Origin: Paenibacillus sp. EZ-K15
GTDB lineage: Bacteria > Bacillota > Bacilli > Paenibacillales > Paenibacillaceae
NCBI RefSeq assembly: GCF_002573715.1
Contig: NZ_PDHM01000005.1
Coordinates: 186,001 to 250,000, forward strand
Length of the DNA: 64,000 nt
Direction of reading: 5' to 3'
Shown here: in pieces, positions 33,971 through 42,356 of the stretch
Layout: every line of letters begins with the position of its first letter
Numbering within the stretch: the stretch's first letter is position 1
Notes under the pieces: generated by a model
Told to the model about the DNA's origin: nothing
Database searches by the model: none
What the model saw: only the letters and a program-made list of their open reading frames with translations
Position numbers and translations under genes: made by a program

Positions 33971-34915
33971 ATGTCAAAAGCGAAACAGCTTATGGATGTC
34001 ATCATGTATGTCAATGCCAAAAGGAGTTTTACCGCTCAGGAAGTGGCCGACGAATTCGGCGTTTCCGTTCGCACGGCGCACCGGTATCTTACCGAAATCA
34101 GCGATATGGGCGTTCCCTTATATACGGAGCAAGGGCGGCACGGGGGATATCGTACATTGAAGAGTCGCGTTCTTCCGCCGATCTTGTTCGATGAAGATGA
34201 AGTGTTTGCTATATTTTTTGCCTTTCAAGCCTTAAAGCGTTATACCTCGTTACCGTTTGAGCTGAATATCGACTCTGCCTCCCGCAAGCTGCTGGCCGGA
34301 TTTCCGGAGGATACCAAAATGATGATCAGCCGACTGGAATCGGTGCTGACATTCTGGAGTCCAAACAGAACCGCAGGCTCCCCCTATCTAAAAGACGTCA
34401 TTGAAGCCGCTCTTCATCAGCGGGCTATACGGATCAGCTATCGTTCCAAATCAGGCACGAGTGACCGGGAAGTGCTGCCGATTGGCGTTTATGCCCAGGA
34501 TGGTTTATGGTATATGCCCGCGGTGGAGCGCGAGAAGGAGAGTGTGCGTGTGTTCCGCATGGACCGGATGGAATCCTTAGCCCTGACCGATAGCACCTAT
34601 GAGGCGGACGTTAGCATGCAAGAATGGCTTGAGGAATATCCCATTCGGGAGCCGGTTCGACTATATGCCGAGCTGACAAGAGAAGGGGCGAGACAGTGCG
34701 AGAGCATTGCGTGGCTGGAGAACGAGGTGGTCATGCAAGATGAGCAACGGAGCATTGTAGATACCATCGTAGATCGCAATGATTATGAATATGTCGCTCA
34801 GGTCTTCCTGCGTTTGGGTATGGAGGCGAAAGTCATTGAACCTCCGGAGATCGTGGATATGCTGAGGGAGAAGGCAAGGCAGCTGAGCCTACATTACGGA
34901 GTGGCGGATACATAG
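33971..34915 (+). CDS. HTH and WYL-domain transcriptional regulator
   Basis: 314 residues. The winged helix-turn-helix at the N-terminus reads FTAQEVADEFGVSVRTAHRY; the middle carries the WYL-type ligand-binding segment (LPIGVYAQDGLWYMPAV, then RVFRMDRM). Family members are DeoR-like regulators responding to nucleic acid or small ligands, often in DNA damage or defence contexts. The divergent arrangement with the UvrA paralogue suggests it controls that gene. ATG 33971 follows GAGGTGGGTATT. Confidence 0.85.
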   Translation: MSKAKQLMDVIMYVNAKRSFTAQEVADEFGVSVRTAHRYLTEISDMGVPLYTEQGRHGGYRTLKSRVLPPILFDEDEVFAIFFAFQALKRYTSLPFELNIDSASRKLLAGFPEDTKMMISRLESVLTFWSPNRTAGSPYLKDVIEAALHQRAIRISYRSKSGTSDREVLPIGVYAQDGLWYMPAVEREKESVRVFRMDRMESLALTDSTYEADVSMQEWLEEYPIREPVRLYAELTREGARQCESIAWLENEVVMQDEQRSIVDTIVDRNDYEYVAQVFLRLGMEAKVIEPPEIVDMLREKARQLSLHYGVADT

Positions 34916-35165
34916 GTGCCCGAATCACCTAAGGGCCGTAAGATTAAGTGGCGTGAAGCGTTTGGAGTGAGATTCAGAGAAGGTTGATGAAGGATCAAGG
35001 TTGGTTAGCGAACTAGATGCCTGCACGCTTGGTATCCCATGATACAATGACAAATGATGGATCAATGTATACATAAATAGATACGGAAGTCTTTTTTGAC
35101 TTAAAAGATCTACGGAACCTCTTCACAGGGGATATGAATATTGGCACGAGAAAGGAAGATGGATC

Positions 35166-35840
35166 ATGAGCGCATGCATTCTATATATCGAGGACGACCA
35201 GGAGATCGGCGGGTGGGTCAGTGAATTTCTCAGGGATAAGGGCTATGAGGTGCGGTGGTTGCTGACTGGAGAGAAGGCCGTAGAGGAAGCGGCTCCGTGT
35301 GCGGTCGTTGTTCTGGATGTCATGCTCCCGGGGCTTGACGGTTTTACAATAGGGCAGCGCCTCAAAAAAGCCTATCCTGGACTGCCTATCCTGATGCTGT
35401 CGGCCCGCACCTCTATTGACGATAAGCTGCAGGGGCTTGAGTTTGCCGATGATTACTTAACGAAGCCTTTTCACCCGGACGAGTTGGCTGCCCGTCTGGA
35501 GGTGCTTCTACGCCGGTCTGTCGTGAAATCAGCGGAGCCCATGAGAGTAAAGCACTTATCCGTATATGAAGCCGAGAATCGGATCGTGAACGAAGATACC
35601 GGCGAGGAGACGCTGCTGACCGGTAAGCAGTATCAAATCTTTATGTACCTGCTCCAGCACCACGGGCGTGTCATGACCAAGGAGCAAATTTACGAATCGG
35701 TTTGGGGAGAGTCTTATATCGAGGGGGACAAGACGCTCATGGTCCATATCCGGTATCTGCGCGAGAAGCTGGAGCGGGATCCCGCCAACCCGGAGATTAT
35801 TGAGACGGTTCGCGGGCTTGGTTATCGGGTGAGAGCATGA
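35166..35840 (+). CDS. OmpR-family response regulator
   Basis: 224 residues. Receiver domain with acidic pocket EDD (9-11), phosphoacceptor Asp51 in VVLDVMLPG and Lys100 in LTKPF; C-terminal winged helix ending in VRGLGYRVRA. AAAGGAAGATGGATC precedes the ATG. The sensor kinase gene overlaps its end by four bases. The downstream lantibiotic-immunity-type ABC transporter is a probable target. The 250-base gap before the gene shows a small GTATC-CCAT-GATAC palindrome at 35032-35045 overlapping a TACAAT. Confidence 0.92.
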   Translation: MSACILYIEDDQEIGGWVSEFLRDKGYEVRWLLTGEKAVEEAAPCAVVVLDVMLPGLDGFTIGQRLKKAYPGLPILMLSARTSIDDKLQGLEFADDYLTKPFHPDELAARLEVLLRRSVVKSAEPMRVKHLSVYEAENRIVNEDTGEETLLTGKQYQIFMYLLQHHGRVMTKEQIYESVWGESYIEGDKTLMVHIRYLREKLERDPANPEIIETVRGLGYRVRA

Positions 35841-37225
35841 GATGGAGAAGGAAGCAGGGCAGGTTCCGCAATTCCCTGACCAACCGCTATCTGCTGTTAA
35901 TCTCAATGGCGATGATCTTCATGCCGATCATGTTTCCGTTAGCGTCGATTTTTTACTGGTTCGTGAATGATACGTTCTCGGATCGGCCGCCGGCCCCTGT
36001 CGGGAAGTATACCAGCGGTGCCGTGTTAGAGAAAATGTGGCATGCGGAAGCAATCGGATTAAGCGGAGCCTCGCCGAAGGTTATTGAGCAGAAGCTGAAT
36101 TCGGTACGGCAGGAGTATCCGGAAATCTCCATGTTCTGGGTGGACGGCAGCAATGAGACTAGGCTGCAGCTGCCTGCACAGTCTAACATTCCCGAGGTAT
36201 GGAGCGCGCTTTATACCGTGCAGTTTATGAAAAACTCCCTGGATAGCGACCCGTTCACATCCGTCGCTTTTATTGGGGGAGAGGGATCGGGAGAAGGCTT
36301 TATGGTCATGCAGCTGCCGAGAAAATATATTAACGTCCAGCAGCCCATTGCCAGCGAAACGGCGCTGTACGGCCTGTTCATGGCCTTGATGTCCGGACTG
36401 TTCATTCTGGTCTCCTGGCTGTTCTTTGTGCGCATCCGCAAGCGGCTGCTGCGACTTCGCTTTGCCATGACGTCTTCTCATACGGTGACAGGCATACCGC
36501 AGCCGGTTACCTTAACCAAGCATGACGAGATTGGGCAGCTGGAGGAGGGCTATAACGATATGGTCATCCAATTAGAGGAGGGTCAGCGCCGCCAGCGCGA
36601 GGAAGAGGAGCTGCGCAAGTCGCTGATTGCCAATCTGTCTCATGATCTGAGAACCCCCTTGACGGTGATTCGAAGCCATATTTTCTCCATGGAGCGGGAG
36701 CCGCTGAGCGAGAAGGGGAAAGCATCGTTGTCACTCATCGAATCGAAAATCGCGGATTTGGGCGGCCTGATCGACAACCTGTTGTCCTACAACCTGCTCA
36801 CCAGCGGCAGAGTGCAGCTGAACATGGAGCCGACCGACGTTCTGCGAATCGTCAAGGAAAGCGCTGCGGCCTGGTACCCCGTATGGGAGAAGGCGGGGAT
36901 CGAACCCGATATCCAGGTGCGTGACGAGCTGCTAAGCTGGAACGTGGACGTGCTGTGGTTCCGAAGGCTTCTTGATAATCTGTTCCAAAATGTCGTCCGC
37001 CACGCCAAATCCGGGCAGTACATCGGAATACATACCGAGGAGAGAGAAGGGCTTGAGGGTGTGCTTGTCATTTCGGATCACGGACCGGGAATCGAAAGCG
37101 ACTCTGGCAACAAAGGAACAGGTATCGGCCTGGCCATCGTGGATCACCTGACAAGGGAAATGGGACTTGGATGCCATGTGGAAAGCTCAGATGAGGGGAC
37201 GAGGATCCGCATCTGGAAGCGGTGA
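35837..37225 (+). CDS. Membrane sensor histidine kinase
   Basis: 462 residues. Membrane segments at about 18-42 and 178-198 enclose a roughly 135-residue extracytoplasmic domain; a HAMP-like linker follows. The HisKA motif NLSHDLRTPL places the phosphorylated His at 269. The ATPase domain shows N box DNLFQNVVRHA, G1 SDHGPGIE and G2 GTGIGLAIV. Stop/start overlap with the response regulator gene gives coupled expression. The mid-size sensor domain differs from the very short BceS-type sensors, so it may detect a ligand itself. Terminator at 37292. Confidence 0.9.
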   Translation: MRWRRKQGRFRNSLTNRYLLLISMAMIFMPIMFPLASIFYWFVNDTFSDRPPAPVGKYTSGAVLEKMWHAEAIGLSGASPKVIEQKLNSVRQEYPEISMFWVDGSNETRLQLPAQSNIPEVWSALYTVQFMKNSLDSDPFTSVAFIGGEGSGEGFMVMQLPRKYINVQQPIASETALYGLFMALMSGLFILVSWLFFVRIRKRLLRLRFAMTSSHTVTGIPQPVTLTKHDEIGQLEEGYNDMVIQLEEGQRRQREEEELRKSLIANLSHDLRTPLTVIRSHIFSMEREPLSEKGKASLSLIESKIADLGGLIDNLLSYNLLTSGRVQLNMEPTDVLRIVKESAAAWYPVWEKAGIEPDIQVRDELLSWNVDVLWFRRLLDNLFQNVVRHAKSGQYIGIHTEEREGLEGVLVISDHGPGIESDSGNKGTGIGLAIVDHLTREMGLGCHVESSDEGTRIRIWKR

Positions 37226-37291
37226 AGAATCAGGGGCTAGGTTATCAAACATTATCTCTCGGATGATTACATCTAGATCGAATATATAGAA

Positions 37292-37327
37292 AGAGGAACC
37301 GGCATTTTTACCGGTTCCTCTTTTTTT
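37292..37327 (+). terminator. Intrinsic terminator of the two-component operon
   Basis: AGAGGAACCGG and CCGGTTCCTCT arms with an 8-base loop, then seven T. Confidence 0.9.
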
Positions 37328-37452
37328 GCTGTCCACAACGGAAAAGACATCCTATCAGGCGTCTGTGTACCATTACTTTTCGCTCGAGTTTCACGAACTC
37401 GTCAGTGAACCGGGTTCATAAGCAAGGCAGGCTACAGCTGCTAGGCTGCCTC

Positions 37453-37620
37453 TTGAACTCATGCAGATACACCAGCGGAGGGGACGGAATCGTTGCTGGA
37501 GAAGCGAAGCGTTCGCCTTTAAAACCGGGAAACCACCGCTGGGCAAATTCCAGTTTCCCGGTTTTAACAGCGATCGGAAGGACGATCCGGCCACGCAGCG
37601 CCTTAGCTGCACGAATTCAC
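37453..37620. repeat. Structured dispersed repeat, copy 1 (family shared with 53231-53433)
   Basis: Non-coding element with three nested pairings. Terminal arms TTGAACTCATGCAG (37453-37466) and CTGCACGAATTCAC (37607-37620) are near complementary. A second stem pairs CGGA-A-TCGT (37485-37493) with ACGATCCG (37582-37589), with one bulged A. The inner hairpin pairs TTAAAACCGGGAAAC (37519-37533) exactly with 37553-37567. Linkers GAAGCGAAG..TCGCCTTT and AACAGCGATCGGAAG recur in the second copy, whereas the stems differ but still pair. It separates the kinase operon from the ABC operon. Either a mobile MITE-like element or a structured RNA. Confidence 0.75.
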
Positions 37621-37771
37621 TCTTAGCTTCATGATCTGTAGAACTTCTCCGATGAAACAGACATTTCGAATAGACTTCGATAGCCGCATAGCTTTTTTAA
37701 AGAAAATTTAAACTTGAGGTCGACCGGCATTTAACCTTGGACATGTAGGATTTATACCTGAGGTGATGAAC

Positions 37772-38686
37772 GTGACGGAACTCGTCATTCAAACAAAAGG
37801 TTTATATAAAATATACAAAAAGCGCGCAGCCGTTGTGGATTTGAATCTGGAGATCGCACGCGGCGATATTTATGGCTTCCTCGGACCGAACGGTGCCGGG
37901 AAAACAACGACCATCCGCATGCTGCTCGGACTCATTCAACCAACGCGTGGTGCGATTCATTTGTTCGGCAAGGATTTGAAAAGCGAAAAAATGAATATTT
38001 TACGCCGGACCGGATCGCTCGTGGAATACCCATCCTATTACGGCCATCTAACAGCCGTAGAGAATCTGGAAGCCATTCGCCGGATTACCGGCGGGCCGAA
38101 GTCCCGCATCTCGGAAGTGCTGGAGATTGTCTCCTTGACGAAGGAAGCCAAGCGCCCGGTCAAGGGATACTCCCTTGGGATGAAGCAGCGTCTTGGCATT
38201 GCAGCCGCCCTGCTGAACAATCCGGAGCTGCTCATTCTGGACGAGCCGACCAACGGCCTGGATCCATCCGGTATTCATGAAATCCGGGAGCTGATCAAGA
38301 ATATGCCGCGCCAATACGGGATAACCGTGCTGGTATCCAGTCACCTGCTGGGTGAGGTTGAGCAGATGGCCGATAAAGTCGGCATCATCCGTGAGGGACG
38401 CATGGTGTTCCAGGATACGATCAGCAACCTGGTATCCACGGCGTCCAGCGGCTTCCGTCTATCGGTGTCCGAGCCGGAGTTAGCGCTCGGGTTGGCGCTG
38501 GACCTGGGCTGTGAAGGAGTTCTGCGTAATCAGATGCTGGAGCTGGAAAGCATGCAGGACGCCAAGATCGCGCTGCTCGTGAAGCGGCTGGTGGAGAATC
38601 AGCATGCGGTGTACCGAGTGGAAGAACAGCGGAAGTCGCTCGAGGATATCTTCATGCAGATCGTAGGGGAGGGAAGCCGGGTATGA
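37772..38686 (+). CDS. ABC transporter ATP-binding protein, BcrA / lantibiotic-immunity type
   Basis: About 304 residues. Walker A GPNGAGKTTTIRMLL, signature YSLGMKQRLGIAAALL, Walker B LLILDEPTNGLDPSG and the switch His in SSHLLGEV are intact. The extra C-terminal region fits the BcrA/SpaF/MutF group, which exports peptide antibiotics or protects against them. It would drive the two permeases encoded directly after it. Start GTG 37772 has GAGGTGATGAAC before it; ATG 37766 is an alternative. No lantibiotic biosynthesis gene is nearby, so detoxification is the likely role. Confidence 0.87.
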   Translation: MTELVIQTKGLYKIYKKRAAVVDLNLEIARGDIYGFLGPNGAGKTTTIRMLLGLIQPTRGAIHLFGKDLKSEKMNILRRTGSLVEYPSYYGHLTAVENLEAIRRITGGPKSRISEVLEIVSLTKEAKRPVKGYSLGMKQRLGIAAALLNNPELLILDEPTNGLDPSGIHEIRELIKNMPRQYGITVLVSSHLLGEVEQMADKVGIIREGRMVFQDTISNLVSTASSGFRLSVSEPELALGLALDLGCEGVLRNQMLELESMQDAKIALLVKRLVENQHAVYRVEEQRKSLEDIFMQIVGEGSRV

Positions 38687-39399
38687 TGTTCCGTGCGCTT
38701 TCCGCCGATTGGCTGAAAATCCGGGGCAAAGGCATTTGGTTTCTCGCTGCGCTCGGTCCCATCGGGCTGGTAGCGATGCAAGGGCTGAACTTCGGACTTC
38801 GATATGATTACCTGATGAAATCCTACGCGGCCGATCCGTGGGGCGGGCTGCTGGAGAATGTACTGTTTTTCGTGCCGATTGCCCTTTTTCTTGGGATTAC
38901 ACTGGTCTGCTCGTTGATGGCCAACGTGGAGCATCAGTTGAGCTCGTGGAAACAGCTGCTCGCATTGCCTATTTCCAGAACGGCAGTATTCAGTGCCAAG
39001 TTCGTGCAGGCCTTCCTAATTCTATGCGTATCCTGTCTCCTTCTGTCGATCAGTACCGCCGTGCTCGGCATCATACTGGGGATGGGCGCAGATCAAATGC
39101 CGTATCTAGATCTGCTGCGCATCGGTTTTGTGCAATTAATTGCTGCGCTTCCGATGCTGGCCTTTCAGCTGTGGCTATCATTGACGCTCAAGAACCAGGG
39201 GATCGCGGTCGGAATCGGGATTACCGCCTCCGTTGTATCGATGTTTGCCCTGCAGTTTCCCGATTGGATGCCGCTAAAGTGGCCGCTGCTGGCTTACATG
39301 GGGCCGGGAGAAGTCAAGGTCATCGGAGCGGGTTTGCTGCTGGGTGCGGTGATCACGTGTGCCGGCCTGATTCATTTTAACCGAAAGGATGTGGACTAA
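38683..39399 (+). CDS. ABC-2 type permease, lantibiotic-immunity (MutE/EpiE)-like
   Basis: 238 residues with six membrane segments. The N-terminus RALSADWLKIRGKGIWFLA and the phrase WKQLLALPISRTAVFSAKF are typical of the immunity permeases that pair with BcrA-type ATPases. The start overlaps the stop of the ATPase gene (ATGA). It shares the motif WKQLL.LP.SR with the next gene, so the two permeases are paralogues forming a heterodimer. Confidence 0.83.
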   Translation: MMFRALSADWLKIRGKGIWFLAALGPIGLVAMQGLNFGLRYDYLMKSYAADPWGGLLENVLFFVPIALFLGITLVCSLMANVEHQLSSWKQLLALPISRTAVFSAKFVQAFLILCVSCLLLSISTAVLGIILGMGADQMPYLDLLRIGFVQLIAALPMLAFQLWLSLTLKNQGIAVGIGITASVVSMFALQFPDWMPLKWPLLAYMGPGEVKVIGAGLLLGAVITCAGLIHFNRKDVD

Positions 39400-39400
39400 G

Positions 39401-40135
39401 ATGGCATCCTGTATAAGAGCGGTGTCCGCAGAGTGGCTTAAGCTGTCAAAATCCAAATTGTGGCCGCAGATTTTCCTGTGCGCGATCCTGGTTATGCTGG
39501 TGGGCATATTAAATGGAAAGCCTGAGGAGCTGGCGCCATGGGAGCATTTGATCAGCATTATGATTATCCTGCATGCGATGCTGCTGCTCCCGATTCTGAC
39601 GGGGATTTTTAGTGCCATGGTGTGCCGGTATGAGCATACGGGCGGGGGGTGGAAGCAGCTGCTCGTCCTGCCGGTTTCACGCGGCGCCGTCTATTTTGCG
39701 AAATTCTCGGTGGTGGCCATGCTGCTTGCCGTGGTGCAGTTGCTGTTCCTGGGGGCCGTCCTGGGAGCCGGTTTGATCCATAAGGTGGAAACTCCGATTC
39801 CGTGGGAAATGCTGCTGCGCTGCGTGCTGGGCGGATGGGTTGCCTGTTTGCCGCTGGCTGCGCTGCAGCTTGGAGTCTCCACAGCCTGGAGCAGCTTTGC
39901 CGCTCCGCTAGCATTGAATGTGGTTTTTACCATACCGAACATGCTGGTGGCCAACTCGCAGACATATGCCCCTTACTATCCGTGGACACAGCCGTTTCTT
40001 GCGATGATGCCGGCGGGTCAAGCCGATTTCGGTGCATTCAATCTGCCGTTCGAGAGCCTCATGACCGTCGTGGTTGGAGGGTTTCTCCTGTTCTTTCTCG
40101 CGGGATTCATCTATTTTCAGCGGAAAGAAGTGTAA
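39401..40135 (+). CDS. ABC-2 type permease, lantibiotic-immunity (MutG/EpiG)-like
   Basis: 244 residues with six membrane segments, paralogous to the preceding permease (AVSAEWLKLSKSKLW, then WKQLLVLPVSRGAVYFAKF). It starts one base after the previous stop, with AAAGGATG upstream; an ATG at 39389 also opens the frame but abuts the ribosome site. Third gene of the three-gene export or immunity transporter, ended by a strong terminator. Confidence 0.83.
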   Translation: MASCIRAVSAEWLKLSKSKLWPQIFLCAILVMLVGILNGKPEELAPWEHLISIMIILHAMLLLPILTGIFSAMVCRYEHTGGGWKQLLVLPVSRGAVYFAKFSVVAMLLAVVQLLFLGAVLGAGLIHKVETPIPWEMLLRCVLGGWVACLPLAALQLGVSTAWSSFAAPLALNVVFTIPNMLVANSQTYAPYYPWTQPFLAMMPAGQADFGAFNLPFESLMTVVVGGFLLFFLAGFIYFQRKEV

Positions 40136-40165
40136 TCCAGAACGAGAAAAACCGTGTTTTCATGC

Positions 40166-40214
40166 AAAAAGAGCTGCCCGGGCCCTTACGGCCTGCTGGA
40201 GCAGCTCTTTTTTT
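40166..40214. terminator. Terminator closing the immunity-type ABC operon
   Basis: AAAAAGAGCTGC and GCAGCTCTTTTT arms around a loop of about 25 bases; T-run on both strands, so it may also serve the minus-strand oxidoreductase gene. Confidence 0.88.
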
Positions 40215-40248
40215 GTATGTTCATATGTGTGACGAACCCGCGGTTACG

Positions 40249-41088
40249 TTATTGGGGCAATTCTAGCCACGTAAATGGCGTGTCGGCTGCCTTTAATCCG
40301 TACTCGATAATCGTGATGACAGCAATGGTTTCCGCTGAGTTGACGGCTGGCTTGCCCGATTCGAAGAAGTTCACCAGATTCTCGATGAACAAGGCGAAGA
40401 AATTCGAATTGGCGGTGACCTGCGTGAAGCTCCCGGCGTCATTTTTTATCCCTAAGGTAAACGGGCAGTTCTCCCCAAGATGATTCACGGTGGCTTGACG
40501 TCCATCACCAAAATCGATCAGCAGGGCGGGGGAGTCAGGCGTTCCGATGAACATCACCCTCTTCGGGCTGGCCCCCATCAGGCTAACGATCGGCTCGATC
40601 TGATGGATCGAGTAATTGGCAAATCCACCGGGGCCCCAGCTGCTGATGGTTTGGATATCGCTCCGGTCCAGCTCCGTGTATTCGCTGGCAAAACGAAGTG
40701 CGGACGTTGAATACATCGGCGTTCCGTGTTTTGCCGCCAGATCGAACAGGCGGATAGCCGTATCCCGGTCAGGCGCGAACGTTTTATCAATATAGGTTGG
40801 TTTGCCGGATTGCAGCGGAAGCTGGGACAGCACCTCATGGAATTCCGGGTTATCCGGGGACAGCACGATCAGGTAATCGCTGCGCTCCACCACGTCTTCG
40901 ATCGTGGGCAGCAGCTCAATTCCATTCTCCTTGCTCCAGGCTTCGTTAGTGAGCCCGTTCTCTTTGTCTCTTTTGCCGTAGGCGTACACGACCTTCATGG
41001 CACTTTCCGTAGCCTGTTCAATCCAGCCGGGATATTTATTCGCATGGAATTGGTCCAGATGCAGGTCGATGAATCCGATTTTTTTCAT
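40249..41088 (-). CDS. Gfo/Idh/MocA-like oxidoreductase
   Basis: 279 residues. Rossmann-like N-terminus (MKKIGFIDLHLDQFHANKY) and the sugar-dehydrogenase segment PTYIDKTFAPD, corresponding to the EKP lysine region of Gfo/Idh/MocA enzymes (here DKTF). The usual glycine-rich GCG.IA nucleotide motif is altered to GFIDLHL, so NAD(P) binding may be weakened or lost. It follows the canonical family member at 41123-42205 by 34 bases and the two may act on one sugar or inositol derivative. GGGAGGACCATTTATC precedes the ATG. Confidence 0.75.
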   Translation of the reverse strand: MKKIGFIDLHLDQFHANKYPGWIEQATESAMKVVYAYGKRDKENGLTNEAWSKENGIELLPTIEDVVERSDYLIVLSPDNPEFHEVLSQLPLQSGKPTYIDKTFAPDRDTAIRLFDLAAKHGTPMYSTSALRFASEYTELDRSDIQTISSWGPGGFANYSIHQIEPIVSLMGASPKRVMFIGTPDSPALLIDFGDGRQATVNHLGENCPFTLGIKNDAGSFTQVTANSNFFALFIENLVNFFESGKPAVNSAETIAVITIIEYGLKAADTPFTWLELPQ

Positions 41089-41122
41089 GATAAATGGTCC
41101 TCCCTGGCGTTCGAACTATAGG

Positions 41123-42205
41123 TTAAAGGCTGTTCTGGGCAACGGGCTGCAGCGAAACTTCTGCGCCTTGGTCGGATGAGTCGTAAATCGCCTGGATGAT
41201 CTGGGAGGAGAGGATGACCGTATCGATATGCGAAGGCTGCTTCTCCCCAGTTTGAATGCAGCGGATGAATCCGTCGATTTCATTCTGGAACATGCTGCCG
41301 AGATTGAATTTCGGCGTGGTTTCGATCAATGCGCCGTCCTCCGTGGTATAGAAGGTGAAGTCCGCGCCGTACTTCAGCCGGATGCCGCCCTTGTCGCCGA
41401 GGAAGTCGATGAACATTTCTTCGGCGCCGATATTTTGCGCCCATGCACCGTTCAGGGAAATGGTTGGGCCTTCCGTGCGGACGAGGGCCGTGACAAAATC
41501 GTCGACGTCATACGTACCGTCATATTTCGGTGGACCTGCCCACATGTTGAGGAAGGTGTAATTCTCCATATCCTTGCCCAGCTTGCAGTAAGCCTGGCCG
41601 GAAACGGTCTTCGGTTTCGGATCGCCCGTACAGTACATTACGACATCGAGGAAGTGAACGCCCCAATCAATCAGCGCGCCACCGCCAGCGATGGCCTTAG
41701 TCGTGAAGGCGCCGCCGAGTCCCGGGATCGAGCGATGGGAACGGAAGCTGGCATATACGTGATACAGCTCGCCAAGATCGCCGTTTTGGATCATTTTTCT
41801 GATTCTGTTTACGCTTTCATTGTAGCGGTTGACCACCCCGATATTCAGCGTCTTGCCCGTTTCGTGCTGAACCTTCTGCATTTCCAGCGCTTCCGCGTAG
41901 GTCCGGGCTGCCGGCTTTTCGCATAATACATGCTTGCCTGCGCGTAAACAATCGATGGCGATGGAGGCATGGACGTCATTCGGCGTACAGATGGATACGG
42001 CATCGACCTCAGGATCATTCAGAATTTGTTGGTAATCCTCAATGGCTTGACCGCATTCGTATTTGGCGACGGCGGTTTCGGCCCGGTCCTTCACGATATC
42101 GCAAAAGTATTTGATCTCGGCGTCTTCGTTGGCCATATAGGCGGGAATATGGGCACTGTTCGCAATCGTGCCGCAGCCAATCACGGCAATTGTAATTTTG
42201 TTCAT
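41123..42205 (-). CDS. Gfo/Idh/MocA-family NAD(P)-dependent oxidoreductase
   Basis: 360 residues. The nucleotide-binding motif AVIGCGTIANSAH is at the N-terminus and HVLCEKPAARTY carries the catalytic-region Lys of the EKP motif; GGALIDWGVHFLDVVMY fits the conserved histidine region. It would oxidise a hydroxyl of a sugar or cyclitol in the cytoplasm. ATG 42205 follows TTTTGGAGGAAAACCG; the 15-residue upstream extension lacks a ribosome site. Probable operon with the next oxidoreductase gene and regulated by the AraC protein encoded upstream. Confidence 0.88.
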   Translation of the reverse strand: MNKITIAVIGCGTIANSAHIPAYMANEDAEIKYFCDIVKDRAETAVAKYECGQAIEDYQQILNDPEVDAVSICTPNDVHASIAIDCLRAGKHVLCEKPAARTYAEALEMQKVQHETGKTLNIGVVNRYNESVNRIRKMIQNGDLGELYHVYASFRSHRSIPGLGGAFTTKAIAGGGALIDWGVHFLDVVMYCTGDPKPKTVSGQAYCKLGKDMENYTFLNMWAGPPKYDGTYDVDDFVTALVRTEGPTISLNGAWAQNIGAEEMFIDFLGDKGGIRLKYGADFTFYTTEDGALIETTPKFNLGSMFQNEIDGFIRCIQTGEKQPSHIDTVILSSQIIQAIYDSSDQGAEVSLQPVAQNSL

Positions 42206-42356
42206 CGGTTTTCCTCCAAAATCGTGGATTGATGATGCAAAGGAATACATGAGCCTGACACTTGATTCTTCGTTCTTGCTTGCCCCGAGTATAGCATGGG
42301 AACGCTCGCTTCGATTTCACTATCGTGCTTATTTATTGGATTATCGTACCGGGGTG

